A stretch of 64,000 nt of DNA from Porticoccus litoralis (GTDB lineage: Bacteria; Pseudomonadota; Gammaproteobacteria; Pseudomonadales; Porticoccaceae), in NCBI RefSeq assembly GCF_030676955.1, contig NZ_JAUUUU010000004.1, positions 62,001 through 126,000 on the forward strand, in the 5' to 3' direction. The notes under the pieces are model-generated. The model made no database searches. It was not told the origin of the DNA and saw only the letters and a list, made by a program, of their open reading frames with translations. This document shows positions 43,786 to 53,256 of this stretch, piece by piece. Position numbers and translations under genes: made by a program. Each line of letters starts with the position of its first letter. Positions within the stretch are counted from its first letter, which is position 1.

Positions 43786-44976
43786 ATGAAATTTGTCGAT
43801 GAAACGTCCATTCACGTTCAAGCGGGTAAGGGTGGCAATGGCTGCCTGAGTTTTCGTCGCGAAAAATTTATTGCCAAGGGTGGCCCCGATGGTGGTGATG
43901 GCGGCGATGGTGGTTCGGTTTATCTCGAAGGCGATGTGAACCTCAACACCTTGGTGGACTACCGGTTCCAGCGAGGTTTCCAGGCCCAGAATGGTCAGGG
44001 CGGGGGCAGCCGCAATTGTACCGGGCGTGCCGGTGAAGACCTGATCTTGAAAGTACCCGTTGGTACCACGGTCATTGATGAAGATACCGAAGAGGTATTG
44101 GGGGATATTACCGAGCCTGAGCAGCGGTTGATGGTAGCTCACGGGGGCTATCACGGCTTGGGGAATACGCGTTTCAAGTCGAGTACTAATCGTGCACCCC
44201 GTCAGACTTCGCCGGGAAAAGAGGGTGAAGCTCGCAGACTTCGCCTGGAGCTAAAGGTGTTGGCTGATGTGGGGTTGGTTGGTTTGCCCAACGCGGGGAA
44301 ATCGACGTTCATTCGGGCTGTTTCTGCCGCCACACCCAAGGTAGCGGATTATCCATTTACTACCCTGGTGCCAAATCTTGGTGTGGTGCAGCCCCATAAG
44401 TACCGCAGTTTTGTGATTGCAGATGTACCGGGACTGGTGGAAGGTGCTGCCGAGGGCGCTGGCTTGGGAATTCGCTTTTTAAAGCATCTCACCCGAACCC
44501 GTTTATTGCTGCACCTGGTGGATATGGTGCCGCCGGATGCCTCTGACCCGGCAGATAACGTTTCCATTATTGAGGATGAGCTGGATCGTTTTAGCCCTAC
44601 GCTCTGGAGTCGGGAGCGCTGGTTGGTACTGAACAAGGTGGACCTTTTACCAGAAGAAGAGCGTGAACAGCGTTGCAATGCTGTTATCCATGATCTTGAC
44701 TGGCCTGGCCCTGTGTACAGGGTCAGTGCGTTATCGGGAGACGGAACCAAACAGTTGTGCCACGACATTCTGGAACATCTGGAAAACTGTTGGGATGAGG
44801 AGCGCAACAATCCAGACGCGGCAGAGCGGGAGCTCGCGATGCAGCGCCAGATGCAAGAGGAGGCGAGAGCCCAGATCGAATCCCTGCGCCGCCGCAAAAA
44901 ACAAAATGACGACGACGAAGATGACGATGACTTTGACGACGATGATTATGATGTTGAGGTTATCTACAGCCCCTGA
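43786..44976 (+). CDS. obgE: GTPase Obg/CgtA
   Basis: Ribosome-assembly GTPase of 396 residues. It has the Gly-rich Obg domain (MKFVDETSIHVQAGKGGNGC onward), a G domain with Walker A GLPNAGKS, switch motif DVPGL and NKVD, and a strongly Asp-rich C-terminal tail ending DVEVIYSP. The start at 43786 is set by family similarity; an in-frame upstream start adds 13 unrelated residues. No Shine-Dalgarno is visible before this ATG, and a TATACT hexamer lies only 6 bp upstream (43774-43779), so a very short or absent leader is possible. It is separated from rpmA by a terminator. Confidence 0.95.
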   Translation: MKFVDETSIHVQAGKGGNGCLSFRREKFIAKGGPDGGDGGDGGSVYLEGDVNLNTLVDYRFQRGFQAQNGQGGGSRNCTGRAGEDLILKVPVGTTVIDEDTEEVLGDITEPEQRLMVAHGGYHGLGNTRFKSSTNRAPRQTSPGKEGEARRLRLELKVLADVGLVGLPNAGKSTFIRAVSAATPKVADYPFTTLVPNLGVVQPHKYRSFVIADVPGLVEGAAEGAGLGIRFLKHLTRTRLLLHLVDMVPPDASDPADNVSIIEDELDRFSPTLWSRERWLVLNKVDLLPEEEREQRCNAVIHDLDWPGPVYRVSALSGDGTKQLCHDILEHLENCWDEERNNPDAAERELAMQRQMQEEARAQIESLRRRKKQNDDDEDDDDFDDDDYDVEVIYSP

Positions 44977-45032
44977 TATTGCTGAGTTCAGCGAGTGATA
45001 CAGTTAGATTAAACCGTGGCCAAAGATTATTT

Positions 45033-46154
45033 ATGAGTGACAGAGACGTTGTCCAGAAAGCCCGTCGATGGGTGGTGAAAATCGGCAGTGCATTATTGAC
45101 CGCAGATGGCCGGGGGTTGGATCGTGAGTCGATTGGGCAATGGGTGTCACAGGTGGCTCAGCTCCTGGAGCAGGGCGTAGAGGTAGTGTTGGTGTCGTCG
45201 GGGGCTGTTGCCGAAGGCATGTCTCGCCTGGGCTGGCGAAAACGCCCGTCATCGGTTCATGAATTACAGGCTGCGGCGGCGGTTGGTCAGATGGGCCTGG
45301 TTCAAGCCTATGAGTTTCAGTTTCAGCAATTTAACCGCCACACGGCGCAGGTGCTTCTGGATCATGACGATCTCTCCAACCGGGAGCGCTATCTCAATGC
45401 CCGCAATACCCTGCAATCGCTGATGAGTCTCGGGGTGGTTCCGGTCATCAATGAAAACGATACTGTCGTGACCGACGAAATTCGTTTTGGTGACAATGAC
45501 AGCCTGGCGGCGATGGTAGCCAACCTGATTGATGCGGATTTGCTGGTGATTTTGACGGATCAACATGGCCTTTACGATGCTGATCCTCGCAAGCACCCCA
45601 AAGCCAACCTGATTTTCCATGGTAAAGCGGGCGATCCCGCCCTGGAAGCCCTTGCAGGAGAGGGCGGTGCGCTGGGCAGAGGTGGCATGACGACCAAGCT
45701 CAAGGCTGCCCGTCTTGCTGCCAGGTCGGGTGCAAATACACTGATTGTCGGGGGCCGTGCTGAAAATATTTTGACGCGATTGGCAGAGGGGGAAGAATTG
45801 GGCACTCTACTGCTCGCGGAGCAGGAACCCATCGCCGCGCGCAAGCAGTGGCTGGCTGGCAGATTGCAAGTGCGTGGATCGGTTACCCTGGATCATGGCG
45901 CAACGCAGGTGCTGCAACAGCAGGGCAAGAGTCTATTGCCTGTTGGCGTGAAATTTGTTGTTGGTGATTTTAATCGCGGTGATCTGGTGCGTTGTGTTGA
46001 TGAAGATGGCAATGAAATTGCCCGGGGCCTTATCAATTACAGCGCGGTAGAGAGCAGGAAGATCATTGGCAAAAACAGTGAGCTGATTAGCAGCATCCTG
46101 GGTTATTGTGATCACAAGGAGCTGATCCACAGGGATAACCTGGTGTTGGTATAG
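45033..46154 (+). CDS. proB: Glutamate 5-kinase
   Basis: First enzyme of proline synthesis, 373 residues. The amino-acid-kinase domain shows VVKIGSALLT near the N terminus, LVSSGAVAEG, and NENDTVVTDEIRFGDND, which forms the glutamate site. A C-terminal PUA domain starts near residue 280. The ATG at 45033 (MSDRDVVQKARRW) is preferred to an in-frame start at 44979. It follows obgE by 56 bp and is probably co-transcribed. Confidence 0.95.
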   Translation: MSDRDVVQKARRWVVKIGSALLTADGRGLDRESIGQWVSQVAQLLEQGVEVVLVSSGAVAEGMSRLGWRKRPSSVHELQAAAAVGQMGLVQAYEFQFQQFNRHTAQVLLDHDDLSNRERYLNARNTLQSLMSLGVVPVINENDTVVTDEIRFGDNDSLAAMVANLIDADLLVILTDQHGLYDADPRKHPKANLIFHGKAGDPALEALAGEGGALGRGGMTTKLKAARLAARSGANTLIVGGRAENILTRLAEGEELGTLLLAEQEPIAARKQWLAGRLQVRGSVTLDHGATQVLQQQGKSLLPVGVKFVVGDFNRGDLVRCVDEDGNEIARGLINYSAVESRKIIGKNSELISSILGYCDHKELIHRDNLVLV

Positions 46155-46166
46155 TCCATCTGGTTG

Positions 46167-46826
46167 TTAGCGAGGTGGATCAACTCTCTCATTGCATGAA
46201 CCGTTGACCCTAAACCAGCCAGCAATGCTGTGGCGATGACGTTTCGCTGTCAGCACTTCATGGGGAAATTCCTCACTGAGGAACACAACCAGTGTCCCGT
46301 AAGCTGGTGTCACCCTCACCACTTCCTCATCCGAGTCAATGTCGTAGATGACCAGTTCGCCACCATCTTCCGGCAGCCAGCCGGGGTTGAGGTATGTGAC
46401 GACGGAAAGGCGGCGATTAGCCTCTCCCCGAAAGGCATCCAGATGTTTGCGATAGAAGTCGCCTGGCTGATAACGGGCAAAATGGCTTTCAAAAGAAAAC
46501 AGTCCTAAAAAAAGGTGCTGATTGAGATACTGCTGCAAACCTGCTGTCCACTGAAGCCAGTGATGTTCTGCGGGGCTTTTCCCTTCGATCCAGCAGATTT
46601 CGTCTCGGCGTACAAACTGGTTTAGGGTCAGGTCATTCTGCCGTCCAATACCCGCCTCACTGTAGGCACTGCTATCCAGGTCCCTGACCTGGTCAAACAG
46701 ACTTGAGGCCAGAGTGTCGGGCAGAGCATTGGGGATTACGGTATAACCCTGGTGGTTGAGATCGTTTGCAATACGGGCAAAAAGCAAGTCATCGGGCGAT
46801 GACGGGGGTGGTGTGATTGCCAGCAT
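46167..46826 (-). CDS. 2-oxoglutarate/Fe(II)-dependent oxygenase, prolyl 4-hydroxylase-like
   Basis: 219 residues in the SM-20/PHD group. The iron-binding triad is His128-x-Asp130 and His189, and Arg198 in RHRHSIAGWF would bind 2-oxoglutarate. The substrate, protein or small molecule, is unknown. It is convergent with proB (12-bp gap) and divergent from ptsP. It lies in an accessory stretch between proB and rpsT that is not part of the conserved order. Confidence 0.85.
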   Translation of the reverse strand: MLAITPPPSSPDDLLFARIANDLNHQGYTVIPNALPDTLASSLFDQVRDLDSSAYSEAGIGRQNDLTLNQFVRRDEICWIEGKSPAEHHWLQWTAGLQQYLNQHLFLGLFSFESHFARYQPGDFYRKHLDAFRGEANRRLSVVTYLNPGWLPEDGGELVIYDIDSDEEVVRVTPAYGTLVVFLSEEFPHEVLTAKRHRHSIAGWFRVNGSCNERVDPPR

Positions 46827-46959
46827 GAACGCATAGCCTCTTGAGCAGTGGCGAATTATTGGGGAGTTGTCCTATTCTTGTAAACCTTTTTTGGCGGTGG
46901 GCGCGATGATCTGGATTTGGGGGAGAGCTTGACATTAGAACTGCTCAAAAAGTTTTTAC

Positions 46960-46988
46960 TTGTGCTTTATAGGCAATCATCATATATA
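46960..46988 (+). promoter_or_regulatory. Possible promoter of ptsP
   Basis: TTGTGC (46960-46965), 17 bp, TATATA (46983-46988), about 77 bp before the ptsP ATG. A perfect TTGACA also occurs at 46929-46934 but has no good -10 at 16-18 bp. The 239-bp divergent region otherwise shows nothing recognisable. Confidence 0.35.
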
Positions 46989-47065
46989 AGCTTAAAAAGG
47001 GTGCACGAGTTAATTCTCGGTTTTGCAACAGCTCGCCCCGTTATCTCATCAATCCCGGTCATATC

Positions 47066-49306
47066 ATGAAAAGTGTGGTTCACGAATTAGCGCGTATCGT
47101 CCAGACAGTGGCGATGGCTGATTTGCCCATTGATCAGGTGAATCTCATTGTGGAGTCTATCAGTGAGACCATGGCGGTGGATGTGTGCAGCCTCTATCTG
47201 GCCAATGACAAGCAGGAAATGATGTTGTTGGCGTCCCATGGGCTGGCGGCTAAAGCGGTTCGCCGAGTCAAATTGCCACCGGGAAAAGGTCTGGTGGGTT
47301 TGGTGGCCTCCAGTCGCCATCCCCTTAACCTCGCCGATGGCGAACTCCATCCCAATTATTTTTACATTGCGGAAACCCAGGAAGAGCGCTTCCACAGTTT
47401 TTGCGGTGTGCCCATTGTTCATACCGGTAAAGTTGTCGGTGTTCTGGTCGTTCAGGGACGTGAAATACGCCATTTGTCTGATGAAGAGCAGGGCTTTCTG
47501 GTCACATTGGCAGCTCATCTGGCATTGCTGCTGGGCAACAGCCCGTTGGCACATGGAGATATGGTCGGCTACAACGAGCGCGTCAGCGGCGTTAAGGGTG
47601 CTCCGGGTATTGGCATTGGTCATATCAAACTCAGCGATCATGGTGAGCTTTATTCAGTGGTCGACACGCCCTGTGAAGATATTCCGGGAACGTTGGAGGA
47701 TTGGCAGCAACTATTAGTGGTGGTTCGCGGGCAGATTGACCATGAGCGAGAGTCTCTGGGCTCAGAGATTACCGGCAGCGTTGCGGGTATTTTTAGCGCC
47801 TACAAAATGCTTCTGGAAGACCCTGCATTTGTTACCTATGTTGAAGCTGGCATTGAAAAGGGGAATTGGTTGCCGGGCGCGCTGCGTCATGCGATTCAGC
47901 ACTTTGCCGAATTATTTTTGGCCATGGACGATCCTTATCTGAAGGCTCGTCACGAAGATGTTCATCACCTTGGCAACAAATTGTTCAATGCTTGGCGTGG
48001 CATCAAACCTGTAGATGCCCCCCCGGATATGGATATTGTGCTGGTTGGCCCACAGGTTAGTGTTTCTGATATTGCAGCTGTGCCTTCAGAGCGTCTGGTG
48101 GGCCTGGTCTGTTTTGAGGGCTCAGGGCTTTCACATACTGCTGTGCTGGCCAATGCCCTGGGTATCCCCGCTGTGATGGGAACGGGTCGTATCCGCCGCC
48201 TGGTGGATCAGGCCAGTATTATCGTCGATGGTAATAATGGCCAGGTAACTCTCAATCCCGGGGATATGGTAATCGCAGAGTACCAGCGTCTGGCCAACGA
48301 CCGTCGGTCGCTGATGAAGCAGCTGGAGAAGCTGCGTGAGTTGCCATCTATTACGCCTGATGGTACGGAAATTACGCTGTATACCAACACGGGTCTGCTT
48401 GCCGATATCAGCCCAGGGCTCCACAACGGTGCCCAGGGTGTGGGGCTCTATCGCACAGAAATTCCCTTTATGGTGCACGACAGCTTTCCCTCCGAGGAAG
48501 AGCAGGTGAGTGTCTATCGGCAGGTGCTTGAGGCGTATAAAAACAAGCCAGTCTACATGCGTACACTGGATATCGGCGGTGATAAGCCCTTGCCATACTT
48601 CCCGGTAGACAATGAGGAAAATCCGGCGCTGGGCTGGCGTGGTATTCGTTTTACACTGGACAACAGCCAGTTGCTCATGACCCAGGTGCGCGCCATGATT
48701 CGTGCAGCTGGTGAAAATGAAGGGCTGAGAATCCTGTTACCGATGGTCAGCTCCACCAGTGAGCTCGATGACTTTCTGCAGTTGCTGGAAGATGCCATTG
48801 CCCAACTGGAAACCGAGGGCTTGTCGATATTGCGTCCCCAACTGGGAGTGATGGTGGAGGTGCCAGCGGCCATTTCACAGATCCCGTTCTGGGCGGAGAA
48901 GCTAGACTTTATTTCCATCGGCTCCAACGACCTGAGCCAGTATCTGTTGGCGCTGGACCGCGATAATCCCCGAGTTTCGGGGCGCTATGATCATGTGCAC
49001 CCTGCCGTGCTGATGGAGATCAACCGTACCCTTGATCTAGCATCGAAACACAACCTCTCGGTTAGTCTGTGTGGTGAAATGGCCGCAGACCCAGTGGCTG
49101 TGGTGCTGCTTCTCGGCATGGGTTTGCGAACCCTGAGCATGAGTGCCGCAAAATTACCTCAAGTGAAATGGTTGATTCGCAGCCTGCCACTGAACATGGC
49201 TGAAGCGTTGGTGTCCCGGGCTCTGACCTGTCCCTATCCAGCAGAAATTCGTGAAATGGTTCGAACTGAGCTGGAAGGGCTGGGGTTGCAGGATCTGTTC
49301 AACTAA
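47066..49306 (+). CDS. ptsP: PEP-protein phosphotransferase PtsP (enzyme I-Ntr)
   Basis: Starts the nitrogen-related phosphorelay to NPr and EIIA-Ntr. It has 746 residues: an N-terminal GAF domain (about 1-160; NifA-like, binds glutamine in homologues), the PtsI N-terminal domain, the swivelling domain with the phosphorylated His in GSGLSHTAVLANALGIPAVMG, and a PEP-binding TIM barrel with DIGGDKPLPYF and the Cys-containing LCGEMAADP. Other genes of the relay (ptsN, ptsO) are not in the window. The rppH gene that usually precedes ptsP is absent. Confidence 0.95.
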   Translation: MKSVVHELARIVQTVAMADLPIDQVNLIVESISETMAVDVCSLYLANDKQEMMLLASHGLAAKAVRRVKLPPGKGLVGLVASSRHPLNLADGELHPNYFYIAETQEERFHSFCGVPIVHTGKVVGVLVVQGREIRHLSDEEQGFLVTLAAHLALLLGNSPLAHGDMVGYNERVSGVKGAPGIGIGHIKLSDHGELYSVVDTPCEDIPGTLEDWQQLLVVVRGQIDHERESLGSEITGSVAGIFSAYKMLLEDPAFVTYVEAGIEKGNWLPGALRHAIQHFAELFLAMDDPYLKARHEDVHHLGNKLFNAWRGIKPVDAPPDMDIVLVGPQVSVSDIAAVPSERLVGLVCFEGSGLSHTAVLANALGIPAVMGTGRIRRLVDQASIIVDGNNGQVTLNPGDMVIAEYQRLANDRRSLMKQLEKLRELPSITPDGTEITLYTNTGLLADISPGLHNGAQGVGLYRTEIPFMVHDSFPSEEEQVSVYRQVLEAYKNKPVYMRTLDIGGDKPLPYFPVDNEENPALGWRGIRFTLDNSQLLMTQVRAMIRAAGENEGLRILLPMVSSTSELDDFLQLLEDAIAQLETEGLSILRPQLGVMVEVPAAISQIPFWAEKLDFISIGSNDLSQYLLALDRDNPRVSGRYDHVHPAVLMEINRTLDLASKHNLSVSLCGEMAADPVAVVLLLGMGLRTLSMSAAKLPQVKWLIRSLPLNMAEALVSRALTCPYPAEIREMVRTELEGLGLQDLFN

Positions 49307-49451
49307 TGGCCAACCAAATAAAAAAGCAATTTTCTGCATGGTTCATAGTATCTATTCCCTGTGCTATGCCATGTTAGGCGCATAAACTTTTCCTGTTAAA
49401 CCACATGGGTCACATTGCCTGATTGACCCCTAACCAAGTCGGAAATCCTGT

Positions 49452-50912
49452 ATGACAAACCTGTTGCTGGTAGTGGATAGCCTGTCTGATATTGAAGGCC
49501 TGGGCATCGATGACCGAGTCATTACCTTTGAGCAGTACCTTGAAGAACATCCCAAGAAGGGAGAGAAAAAGCTCAGCCTGATCAATCTTTGTGATAGTGA
49601 AAAATACCTGAGTCGTGGTTATTACTGCTCACTGTTGGCCGAGGCCAGGGGGCATCGCGTCCTGCCTTCGGTCAACACCATCAATGATCTTCGCAGTAAG
49701 TTGCTGTATATGTCGCGCATTACCGGTGAATTGCTGCTGGCGGGATCAAATACTGGCAAGAGCGGCGAACGCAAGACCTTCTATGTCAATTTCGGTATTG
49801 CTTCTGACCCTACCTTTTCCAAGTTTGGTCAACGGCTTTTTTCTGTCTACCCGGTGCCTATGCTGAGAGTAGTGTTGTTCTGGGATGACGTGTGGCAAAT
49901 CAAGAGTATTTCCCCGATATCCCTGAACAGGTTGCCGAAAGCAGAACGCAGCAAAGTGGTTGAGGCACTGCTCAAGTTCAACGAAAAGCGCTGGCAGAGC
50001 CCGAAAAAGAAAAAGGCTTACCGGTGGGAGTTGGGGATACTGATCGATCCCGCAGAGGCGTTGCCGCCCAGTAATAAGGAGGCTCTAAACCGCTTCGTCA
50101 AGGCTGCAGCCAAATGCAATATCAATGCGGAACTGATTACGGCAAAGGACTATCACCGCCTGGAAGAATACGATGGCCTGTTTATTCGGGAAACCACGGC
50201 CATTGACCATCACACCTTCCGTTTTGCCCGTAAGGCAGAAATCGAAGGCATGGTGGTTATTGACGACCCCACCTCCATCCTGCGCTGTTGTAATAAAGTT
50301 TTCCTGCAGGATGCCTTCACCTACAAAGGGGTTCCCTCACTGAAAACCACAGTTCTTTCGGCACATAGCCAGGAAGACTTGGACCAGGTGGAAAAGGAGT
50401 TTGGTTACCCTGTGGTATTGAAAGTGCCAGAAGGTTCTTTTTCCAAGGGGGTGTTCAAGGCCAATAATCGGGCAGAGCTTTTGTCCCATCTCGAGGAACT
50501 TTTAAAAACTACCGCGCTGGTGTTAGTGCAGGAGTATCTGTATACCGAATATGACTGGCGAATTGGCGTGTTCAATAACCGACCTCTCTACGCGTGCCGC
50601 TATTACATGGCACGTAACCACTGGCAAATTTATAACCATGATAGCAAGCGGTTCAGCTCGGGCGGATTTGAAACCCTGCCGACCTATGAAGCGCCCCGAG
50701 AGGTTTTGGATGCCGCCTTGCGCGCAGCCAAGGTTATTGGCAGCGGTCTCTACGGTGTTGATATCAAACAGCAGGGCAAGCAGGCTTATGTAATTGAGAT
50801 TAACGATAATCCGAATATCGATCACAAGATTGAAGATGTCTACTTGGGTGATGAGCTGTATATGCTGGTCATGACTGAAATTGCCCGGCGACTTGAGCTG
50901 AAGGGGCGATAA
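49452..50912 (+). CDS. RimK-like ATP-grasp ligase with N-terminal RLAN domain
   Basis: 486 residues. The N-terminal half (to about 170) resembles the RimK-like ATP-grasp N-terminal (RLAN) domain; the C-terminal half is an ATP-grasp ligase with YPVVLKVPEGSFSKGV (ATP-binding Lys and Gly loop), VQEYLYTEYDWRIGVF and VIEINDNPNID, whose Glu and Asn bind Mg2+. Enzymes of this fold join a carboxylate to an amine, usually adding glutamate. The substrate is not known. It stands alone between ptsP and rpsT and is followed by a terminator. Confidence 0.82.
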   Translation: MTNLLLVVDSLSDIEGLGIDDRVITFEQYLEEHPKKGEKKLSLINLCDSEKYLSRGYYCSLLAEARGHRVLPSVNTINDLRSKLLYMSRITGELLLAGSNTGKSGERKTFYVNFGIASDPTFSKFGQRLFSVYPVPMLRVVLFWDDVWQIKSISPISLNRLPKAERSKVVEALLKFNEKRWQSPKKKKAYRWELGILIDPAEALPPSNKEALNRFVKAAAKCNINAELITAKDYHRLEEYDGLFIRETTAIDHHTFRFARKAEIEGMVVIDDPTSILRCCNKVFLQDAFTYKGVPSLKTTVLSAHSQEDLDQVEKEFGYPVVLKVPEGSFSKGVFKANNRAELLSHLEELLKTTALVLVQEYLYTEYDWRIGVFNNRPLYACRYYMARNHWQIYNHDSKRFSSGGFETLPTYEAPREVLDAALRAAKVIGSGLYGVDIKQQGKQAYVIEINDNPNIDHKIEDVYLGDELYMLVMTEIARRLELKGR

Positions 50913-50928
50913 CAGGATTTTCGGGCAC

Positions 50929-50957
50929 AAAAAAACCGGCCTTTGGCCGGTTTTTCA
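50929..50957. terminator. Bidirectional terminator between the ATP-grasp gene and rpsT
   Basis: AAAAACCGGCC-TTT-GGCCGGTTTTT, a GC stem with A-run on the left and T-run on the right. It serves the plus-strand ligase gene and may also serve minus-strand rpsT. Confidence 0.85.
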
Positions 50958-51003
50958 TATCTGGAAGCTTGCTGCTGCTTCCAGTTTTTTTGCTTCAGTA
51001 AGC

Positions 51004-51273
51004 TTAGCCAGCAGCCAGTGCTTTAACCTGAGCATTCAGACGGCTCTTATGACGAGCAGCCTTGTTCTTGTGAATGATGCCTTTGTCAGCCATACGGTCA
51101 ATGACTGGTACTGCAGCAGCGTAGGCTGCCTGCGCAGCGTCCACTTCGCCGCTGGCGATAGCTGCATTGGTTTTCTTGATATAAGTGCGAACCATGGAAC
51201 GCAGGCCGGCGTTGTGCTGACGACGCTTTTCGTTTTGTTTCGCACGTTTGCGTGCTTGGGGTGAGTTAGCCAC
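51004..51273 (-). CDS. rpsT: 30S ribosomal protein S20
   Basis: 89 residues. The start is a GTG at 51273 giving MANSPQARKRAKQNEKRR, the canonical S20 N terminus, with AGGAG seven bases upstream. A longer in-frame reading from 51432 is rejected. A weak start codon in rpsT is also known in other bacteria and is tied to autoregulation by S20. The promoter is at 51317-51345. Confidence 0.96.
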   Translation of the reverse strand: MANSPQARKRAKQNEKRRQHNAGLRSMVRTYIKKTNAAIASGEVDAAQAAYAAAVPVIDRMADKGIIHKNKAARHKSRLNAQVKALAAG

Positions 51274-51316
51274 CTGTGTGCTCCTCTCAAAAATGAGTCC
51301 GAATTCAAGGCGCGGG

Positions 51317-51345
51317 AATATACAGGGTTTATCCCCATAGATCAA
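51317..51345 (-). promoter_or_regulatory. Sigma-70 promoter of rpsT
   Basis: On the minus strand TTGATC (51340-51345), 17 bp, TATATT (51317-51322), about 44 bp before the GTG start. Confidence 0.65.
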
Positions 51346-51466
51346 CACAATACCCCGATTTGTAAGTGCAGTATGGCCGTCATTCTGGTGGGCTTGCCGA
51401 CTCTGGTGGATATCGCCGTCGAGGGCGTGCATGTCCCTACCATCCAGTCCATAAAGCCTCTATGAT

Positions 51467-53173
51467 TTGGGCTTCTTTCCAGCAGGCTTTCGCAAACAGG
51501 CGACATTTGTTTTGCAGCATCATGACGACGACCAGAAACAGGCTGAACGGGGTGACGCTGAATCCCTCTCCAGACTGAACGCCAAGCCTGTATCCGAGGC
51601 CAAACCGGCTCCCGGCCTGTTGCGATCCAGCGGTGTCGTGGGCGCCATGACCATGCTGTCCAGGGTGCTGGGACTGGCCCGCGACATCGTGTTTGCCAGG
51701 GTCATTGGCGCCGATGCGCTCGCAGACGCTTTTTTTGTTGCTTTTAAAATACCGAACTTCTTCCGGCGCCTTTTTGCCGAGGGCGCTTTTTCACAGGCTT
51801 TTGTTCCGGTGCTGGGGGAATATCGGGAAAAGGGTAGTCCCGCAGCAGTTAAGGCGCTGATCGATAGCGTTGCCGGTGTGCTGGGCTCGGTGCTGATAAC
51901 CCTGACACTGATTGTCGTTTTGGCTTCCCCATTGGTCACAGGGCTGTTTGCTTTTGGCTTCTGGCTGGATTATCCCGACAAGTTTGCTGCCGCCAGCAGT
52001 ATGTTGCGCATAACTTTCCCGTATCTATTGCTGATTTCACTGACGGGACTGGCCGGGGCTGTACTGAACAGCTATGACCGTTTCGCGGTTCCCGCCTTTA
52101 CACCGGTATTGCTTAACGTGACGCTGATCGCTGCGGCCCTGCTAGTTGCACCCTGGTTTGATACTCCGGTTTTTGCCCTGGCCTGGGGGGTGTTGGTGGC
52201 AGGGGTAGTGCAGTTGTTATTCCAGTTGCCTTTTCTTGCGCGTATTCACATGGTGCCTTCACCGCGAGTGGATTGGCGTGACGACGGTGTCAGACGCATT
52301 CTGAAGTTGATGGCTCCGGCAATATTCGGGGTGTCGGTCAGTCAGATCAATCTGCTTCTCGACACCATGATTGCCTCTTTTCTGCCAACGGGTAGCATCT
52401 CCTGGCTGTATTACTCAGATCGTCTGTCGGAATTGCCTCTGGGTGTTTTTGGGGTGGCGATTGCCACGGTAATTCTGCCGAGCCTTTCACGCCAACATGC
52501 TGCGGCTGCCCCCGATGTGTTCAATCGAACTTTGAATTGGGCCCTGCGGATGATTCTGTTAATTGCCGTACCCGCTTCGGTCGCGCTCATCATCCTGGCG
52601 GAGCCGATTTTATTGTCCCTTTTTTACTACGGGGAGGTGATTACGGCGCGGGATATGGCCATGGCTACATTAAGCCTGCGAGCCTACGCCTTGGGGCTGA
52701 TCGCGTTCATGCTCATCAAGGTGTTAGCTCCCGGGTACTATGCCCGCCAGGATATGAAAACCCCGGTAAGAATTGGTGTTATCGCTCTGGTCACTAATAT
52801 GGGGTTAAACATCGCTTTTGCTGTACCTCTTCACATTTACTGGGGCATTGGCCATGTTGGTCTGGCGTTGGCGACATCCCTGGCTGCCATGCTGAATGCC
52901 GGCTTGTTATTCAGTGGGCTGTACAAGCGGAATGTCTTTACACCGGAAGTCGGTTGGAGGCGATTTGCATTGACCCTGGTGTTTGCCAGTGGCGTTATGG
53001 CCCTATTGCTGTTTGGTTACGATTATTACCTGAATGACTGGTCATTGTGGGCATGGTGGCAAAGGGGCATGTGGTTGGCCATTATTTGTGGCTCGGGTGC
53101 CATGGTCTATGCCATTTGCCTGTTTTTGGGTGGTTTGCGCTACGCCCATATCCGTCACCAGGCGAACGGATAA
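51467..53173 (+). CDS. murJ: Lipid II flippase MurJ
   Basis: Moves lipid II across the inner membrane for peptidoglycan synthesis. The frame gives up to 568 residues with about 14 membrane segments. Family core segments are MTMLSRVLGLARDIVFAR (from residue 61), FFVAFKIPNFFRRLFAEGAFSQAFVP and the C-terminal membrane bundle. The N terminus is uncertain: the first ATG is at 51647, inside the first conserved segment, and only TTG codons (51467, 51512, 51620) lie upstream, none with a clear Shine-Dalgarno. A start near 51620 would match usual MurJ length best. Confidence 0.9.
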   Translation: MGFFPAGFRKQATFVLQHHDDDQKQAERGDAESLSRLNAKPVSEAKPAPGLLRSSGVVGAMTMLSRVLGLARDIVFARVIGADALADAFFVAFKIPNFFRRLFAEGAFSQAFVPVLGEYREKGSPAAVKALIDSVAGVLGSVLITLTLIVVLASPLVTGLFAFGFWLDYPDKFAAASSMLRITFPYLLLISLTGLAGAVLNSYDRFAVPAFTPVLLNVTLIAAALLVAPWFDTPVFALAWGVLVAGVVQLLFQLPFLARIHMVPSPRVDWRDDGVRRILKLMAPAIFGVSVSQINLLLDTMIASFLPTGSISWLYYSDRLSELPLGVFGVAIATVILPSLSRQHAAAAPDVFNRTLNWALRMILLIAVPASVALIILAEPILLSLFYYGEVITARDMAMATLSLRAYALGLIAFMLIKVLAPGYYARQDMKTPVRIGVIALVTNMGLNIAFAVPLHIYWGIGHVGLALATSLAAMLNAGLLFSGLYKRNVFTPEVGWRRFALTLVFASGVMALLLFGYDYYLNDWSLWAWWQRGMWLAIICGSGAMVYAICLFLGGLRYAHIRHQANG

Positions 53174-53256
53174 CACACTGTTCAAATACCTTTTCAGGTT
53201 GATTTGTGGCCCTGATAAATTGCGTTTAGCGCTATGTTCGGTGCCTGTTTTCGCCT

